This document shows, piece by piece, positions 60,455 through 64,000 of a stretch of 64,000 nt of DNA. How positions within the stretch are numbered: position 1 is the stretch's first letter; the number at the start of each line of letters is the position of its first letter. Origin of the DNA: Dichotomocladium elegans (taxonomy: Eukaryota; Mucoromycota; Mucoromycetes; Mucorales; Lichtheimiaceae); assembly GCA_025716815.1 (NCBI GenBank), contig JAIXMN010000024.1, positions 124,001 through 188,000 of the forward strand. The letters are read 5' to 3'. A model generated the notes under the pieces. The model did no database searches, was not told where the DNA came from, and saw only the letters and a list, made by a program, of their open reading frames with translations. The position numbers were made by a program, and so were the translations under genes.

Positions 60455-61740
60455 TTACACAGGAAATCACAGATTCACTATTTGATTGACAATGGAAAAG
60501 GTCCTGTCATCGAAAAACAAAGCTTCGTCTTGGAAACGTCGAGCCCTCATTTACACATTAATTGACTGCAATTTCTCTTGCAAAAACGGAGGAAGAAGAA
60601 GAAGGAGGAGGAGGCAATGCAAACAAAAAAAAGGAGCCTAGGCCTAGCAATGATGTGTTTGTCATAAGTGGAACGAATTTATTATTATTTTTTAGATCAA
60701 ACAAATCTGCTTTTTTCCATACCTATTGATTTGATAACGTAGTAGCATGGTATGGTCCAAAAAAGGCCGCACCGGCAGTGGTCACACTCCCAAGCATGAA
60801 CAACAACAACAACAACAACAATAACAACGATCTAATCAAATGCTGCCTTATACTGACTTCCATTTCATTAAAAAAGGAGAGAAATGGTTATCAATGGAAT
60901 AGTGACAAGACATGAATGTCAGCTTCCATTAATGTCCGCATATTTACATATATTTGCCTCCATATTCTCCGAACCTCACCCAATTGAACAATTCTATAAA
61001 GGTATTTAATACAATGAAACTTGATATTAGCTCTTTGATTGGGTCAGTGCCTGGGGGAGGGGGAGGGGGAGATATCGCATTGGACTGAATGGTGATGTCG
61101 GCGCCAGAGATCAGTACGAGGGTGAGCCAACTATGTAAAGAACTGACATTATTGGTACTGCTATGTAGGTTTCCTAGTAATTGTACAGTACCAGGAAACT
61201 CTAATATGGAAGTATAGACGGGATTGATACTGTACTATGGAGGAATGAGATACATGAGGTGCGAAGATGGAAGCACGAGGTTATGCACGATAATACCGAA
61301 TTGGTACGTATGATATACATACCAAGAAGCAACAGTGACAGGGTTTTGTGCTAGCATCGCATAACCTGATACATAAACAGTGCGGTAATATGGCGCCTTC
61401 AATTCCAAGATGCCGGGTTACCATTTGCATAAAGCGCTCAGCCTTTCATTCAAGCAAATCAATGTTTACACTCCATTTCCAAAAAGGAGATCATGTCATA
61501 CCACGTTTCCATGTCTGCGTCATCATCATCATCACCACCACCACCTGATTTCCGAACCCAATCCAAGTGCTCATGATTCATTTTCATCGCTATTCGGTCT
61601 ATGGGCTGTAGTCGAAGACGTTTTGCGGGGTTGGAATACATATTCGCGTACCTTTTTTTTTTTATTTCAGAAAGTCGGGTTGGGGGAGGGGAAGGAGGGG
61701 GCGCGCGTGCGACAATTTCGGTTTGCCGGTTTCACTCAGG
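60455..61740. other. Intergenic with a CAA repeat
   Basis: A CAA/CAAT repeat lies at 60,798-60,828, and homopolymer runs occur near 61,652 (T). No gene is supported. Confidence 0.5.
60798..60828. repeat. CAA trinucleotide repeat
   Basis: About eight caa units with one interruption (aataac) in non-coding sequence. Confidence 0.9.
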
Positions 61741-62893
61741 ATGGAACAAGTTCAAGAACTTATCAAGTTACGTCGTTATCAACGTGAATATAAAAGCAAG
61801 TTGACTATTCATCGACTCGCCCTCACCGCCCCCCCCCAACCTGTTCGCTTACTCACTTGCTCTTCGTAATTTTAGAACTTCGCCAAATTCACAATGACGA
61901 TCGAGTATCAATCGAGATACAAAAAATGCGTATCGAAGGCAAGCATTTCTTTCAGTTGTCGCTTACAGGTCCACTGGTCCAGGCGCAGGTTCTGAACACA
62001 ATATAAAACAGAATGTGAAAAGATTATTGCAAATCTCAAGGCCAGCGAGGAAGAACTCCTCGAAACGATAGAGAAGCAAAAGGAATCGCTTCAGGAAAAA
62101 GACGAGACAATCGCTCGGCTGCGTGAGTTGTACGATCATCTTTGCCGCAGACTATCCAACGTAGTCCTAATCGAACAGAGTAGCATTGTTGAGCGTATTG
62201 GCGTGTTTGGCCTCGAAGCATTCGATCGACGGATACCATTGGCATGGGAGAATCACGAAACCGACGACGACGATATGACACAAGCATCAGCGACACCAAT
62301 ACGGGATCGTCTTTTGCGTATGGCTCATCACAACCATCCTAGTTCTCCTGATTTCTCTAGTCAAGAATGTCCGTCGAGATTTGACCACCGATCGCCTGAG
62401 CAGGACGGGAACACGTTCACGGGAGCACAGCAATGCGCGTAAGAGGAAAGGTCGGGACGTGCTTGTGGATATACCCTGACTGGAGTAATAGTTATCGACG
62501 CGCCAGCTGCGCAGATGGCCGATCATCGGTTACAGAGGAAGAGCAACCATATGTAGAAGCGGTACGGACAAAGCGTGAACGCGCACAGCTCAAGGGTGAG
62601 GCTTGCAGCTGCTGCGAAAAGGTAAAGAGCAGATTGATGCAATACAGAAGGGGGAGTTAACTGCGGCTCTTGCATTCATCCAGTTTTATCATGCTACGGG
62701 TGCTCTGCCGGGCTTCAACGGAGAACTCATCACACCCGAAGAACGGATTCAACAATCATCGAGGCATCGCACTCGTTTTCAACGACCCAAGACACCTCCA
62801 GGCTTTTGGGACCTCGACTTTATTCCCTCCCAGCATGCTGCCAACGAGGACAGCAGCCCTCACCGGCATCTCCCAAATTCTCTTTCCCAGTAA
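61741..62893 (+). CDS. Ctp1/CtIP/Sae2-type DNA-end resection factor
   Basis: Cofactor that activates the Mre11 nuclease to start resection of double-strand breaks. Five exons: 61741-61795, 61876-61938, 62012-62438, 62492-62621 and 62684-62893, encoding 294 residues. The N-terminal 90 residues form a coiled coil (ASEEELLETIEKQKESLQEK), the likely tetramerisation part. An acidic, disordered middle follows. The C-terminal conserved block has YVEAVRTKRERAQLKG, a CxxC (CSCCEK) and the diagnostic QQSSRHRTRFQRPKTPPGFW. The Thr of KTPPGFW sits where CDK-regulated sites occur in the family. The first two introns both need GC donors (GCAAGT, GCAAGC). An additional upstream exon cannot be excluded. Confidence 0.87.
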
Positions 62894-63509
62894 CCGATGC
62901 TCTGTATCCCTGTCCATGAATGTCTCCTTTGTATTCCCGTGCCTGTGATCTACAGGTCCTTTTGTTCTCTATTCATCGTACGAGTTGAAACATCCTTGCC
63001 CCATCCGCAAATGACTCAGTCGAGGAAAATATCTCCCACGTTGGCTACGAGGGGGGTGGCAAACGCATCCGGGCGAATACAAAATTCATCTTCAAAGCAA
63101 GTGCGATGAAGTGGGCAAGGTGCACAAATTGTGTAAGACTGTAGATTTGTACGGTCAGAGTCATTAGCCTATATCACCCAAGTGCGTTATGCAGCCTCAT
63201 GACAGCGAACCACAGCTGGAAATAAAGCAATCTGGATCGGGTATGTAACCTTATCCAAAAGGTAGTCGCTTGCATTCGCATCTTTCATATTTTATCTGTC
63301 CGTTTGTTCACTACGAAGGGCGTGGTCCATGCTCCAAGAGAGGATGCATTTCTGAGGCTGCTTTATGCTATGGAATGGGAGGCGAAAAACGAAAAGGCAA
63401 CTCCGATAGAAAAAAAAAAGAGTCTTCTGGGGGGGGAGGGGTGGCGGGGGAGTAAAAGAGGCGCGTGCGCGCAGGATTCCCCCGTATACAATCTCTGCCT
63501 GACTTTGAC

Positions 63510-64000
63510 ATGGATCAACAAACCGCCAATGCACTTTTCGAAGCCGGCGGGATTTTACTTTTTCTCGACGCTCCGCCGAACCTAGAGTTTGGAATCGATT
63601 ACAATGCATGGTCGATTGGGCCCTTATTTAAAGGAGTAAAGATGATTCCGCCCGGGCTCCACTTTGTCTATTTTTCGTAATACCGCCATAGCTGCGATCA
63701 GATCCGATGAACAAAGGCTGATCCTGCTATCTTTGTAGCGTAACGAGCAAGGAAGGCGTCCAAGGGTTGAGGACTGGTTTTTTTCATTATTTTGAGCCTG
63801 GCGAGGTCGAGCATCTCAGTTATCCGATCCCCTCCCTGAAGTGGTCCAAGTTAACCCCAATGCTTTGTATCGAGTAGATTATTGTCCGCGAATGGAATCC
63901 ACATGCGGAGGACCTTCGCGAAGAGACAGCAATGGACCCAGATCAAGTTGAGCGGTACAAACTAAGTAAAGATATCCCATACATACATCTCTTTGTTTCG
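63510..64000 (+). CDS. AAR2 splicing factor homologue, 5' part
   Basis: Assembly factor of the U5 snRNP that binds Prp8. Three exons are visible: 63510-63676, 63739-63805 and 63878-63965, giving about 107 residues before the window ends. The start is MDQQTANALFEAGGILLFLD, followed by EFGIDYNAWSIGPLFKG, KMIPPGLHFVYFS and TGFFHYFEPGE, all typical of the AAR2 N-terminal domain. The next exon begins IIVREWNP. The gene continues beyond base 64,000, where an intron (GTAAAG) has just begun. An Arg/Gly artefact frame precedes it. Confidence 0.88.

Noticed and set aside
1..64000. tRNA, rRNA or CRISPR arrays
   Set aside because: No cloverleaf-like gene, ribosomal signature or regularly spaced repeat array was found by reading.

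Overview
The window is fungal nuclear DNA, most likely from an early-diverging lineage (Mucoromycota, probably Mucorales-like). The genes carry many introns, mostly 40-150 bases. There is a kelch/transmembrane protein family of the kind seen in Mucorales, a Fanzor-type gene and a COP1 ubiquitin ligase, along with ordinary fungal housekeeping genes. No rRNA, tRNA, CRISPR array or prokaryotic operon structure was seen. All exon models below were built by eye from splice sites, reading phase and family motifs. Wherever coordinates are listed exon by exon, the exon lengths add up to whole codons.

Bases 1-31,000 are gene-poor and rich in decayed elements: three copies of one IS630/Tc1-like transposase, a small inverted-repeat element, and an internally deleted DIRS-type retrotransposon. 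Between them lie a DGAT2 acyltransferase (about 4.6-6.0 kb), an ornithine decarboxylase (11.2-12.8 kb) and a tandem pair of kelch-repeat membrane proteins (17.9-20.8 and 25.8-28.9 kb). Between the two kelch genes sits a decayed Fanzor gene (eukaryotic relative of TnpB). Immediately 3' of its stop codon is a compact, strongly folded sequence that looks like its guide-RNA scaffold.

Bases 30,000-64,000 are gene-dense. In order they hold a serine-rich protein, a CsbD-like stress protein, an unusual CH-kinase-C1 fusion, Snu23/ZMAT2, a Gemin3/DDX20-like helicase, an APC permease, a membrane protein, a PPIL4-type cyclophilin, a small acidic protein, calcineurin B, an SLC25 carrier, a secreted chitin-binding peptide, NDUFA13, COP1, two small minus-strand genes, a Ctp1/CtIP/Sae2 homologue and the 5' part of AAR2. 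Four of these (Snu23, the helicase, PPIL4, AAR2) act in pre-mRNA or snRNP metabolism. Their clustering may be chance.

Two genome-style features stand out. About 8 of roughly 70 reconstructed introns start with GC instead of GT, and three exons are only 4, 6 and 12 bases long. Both make automated gene models here error-prone.
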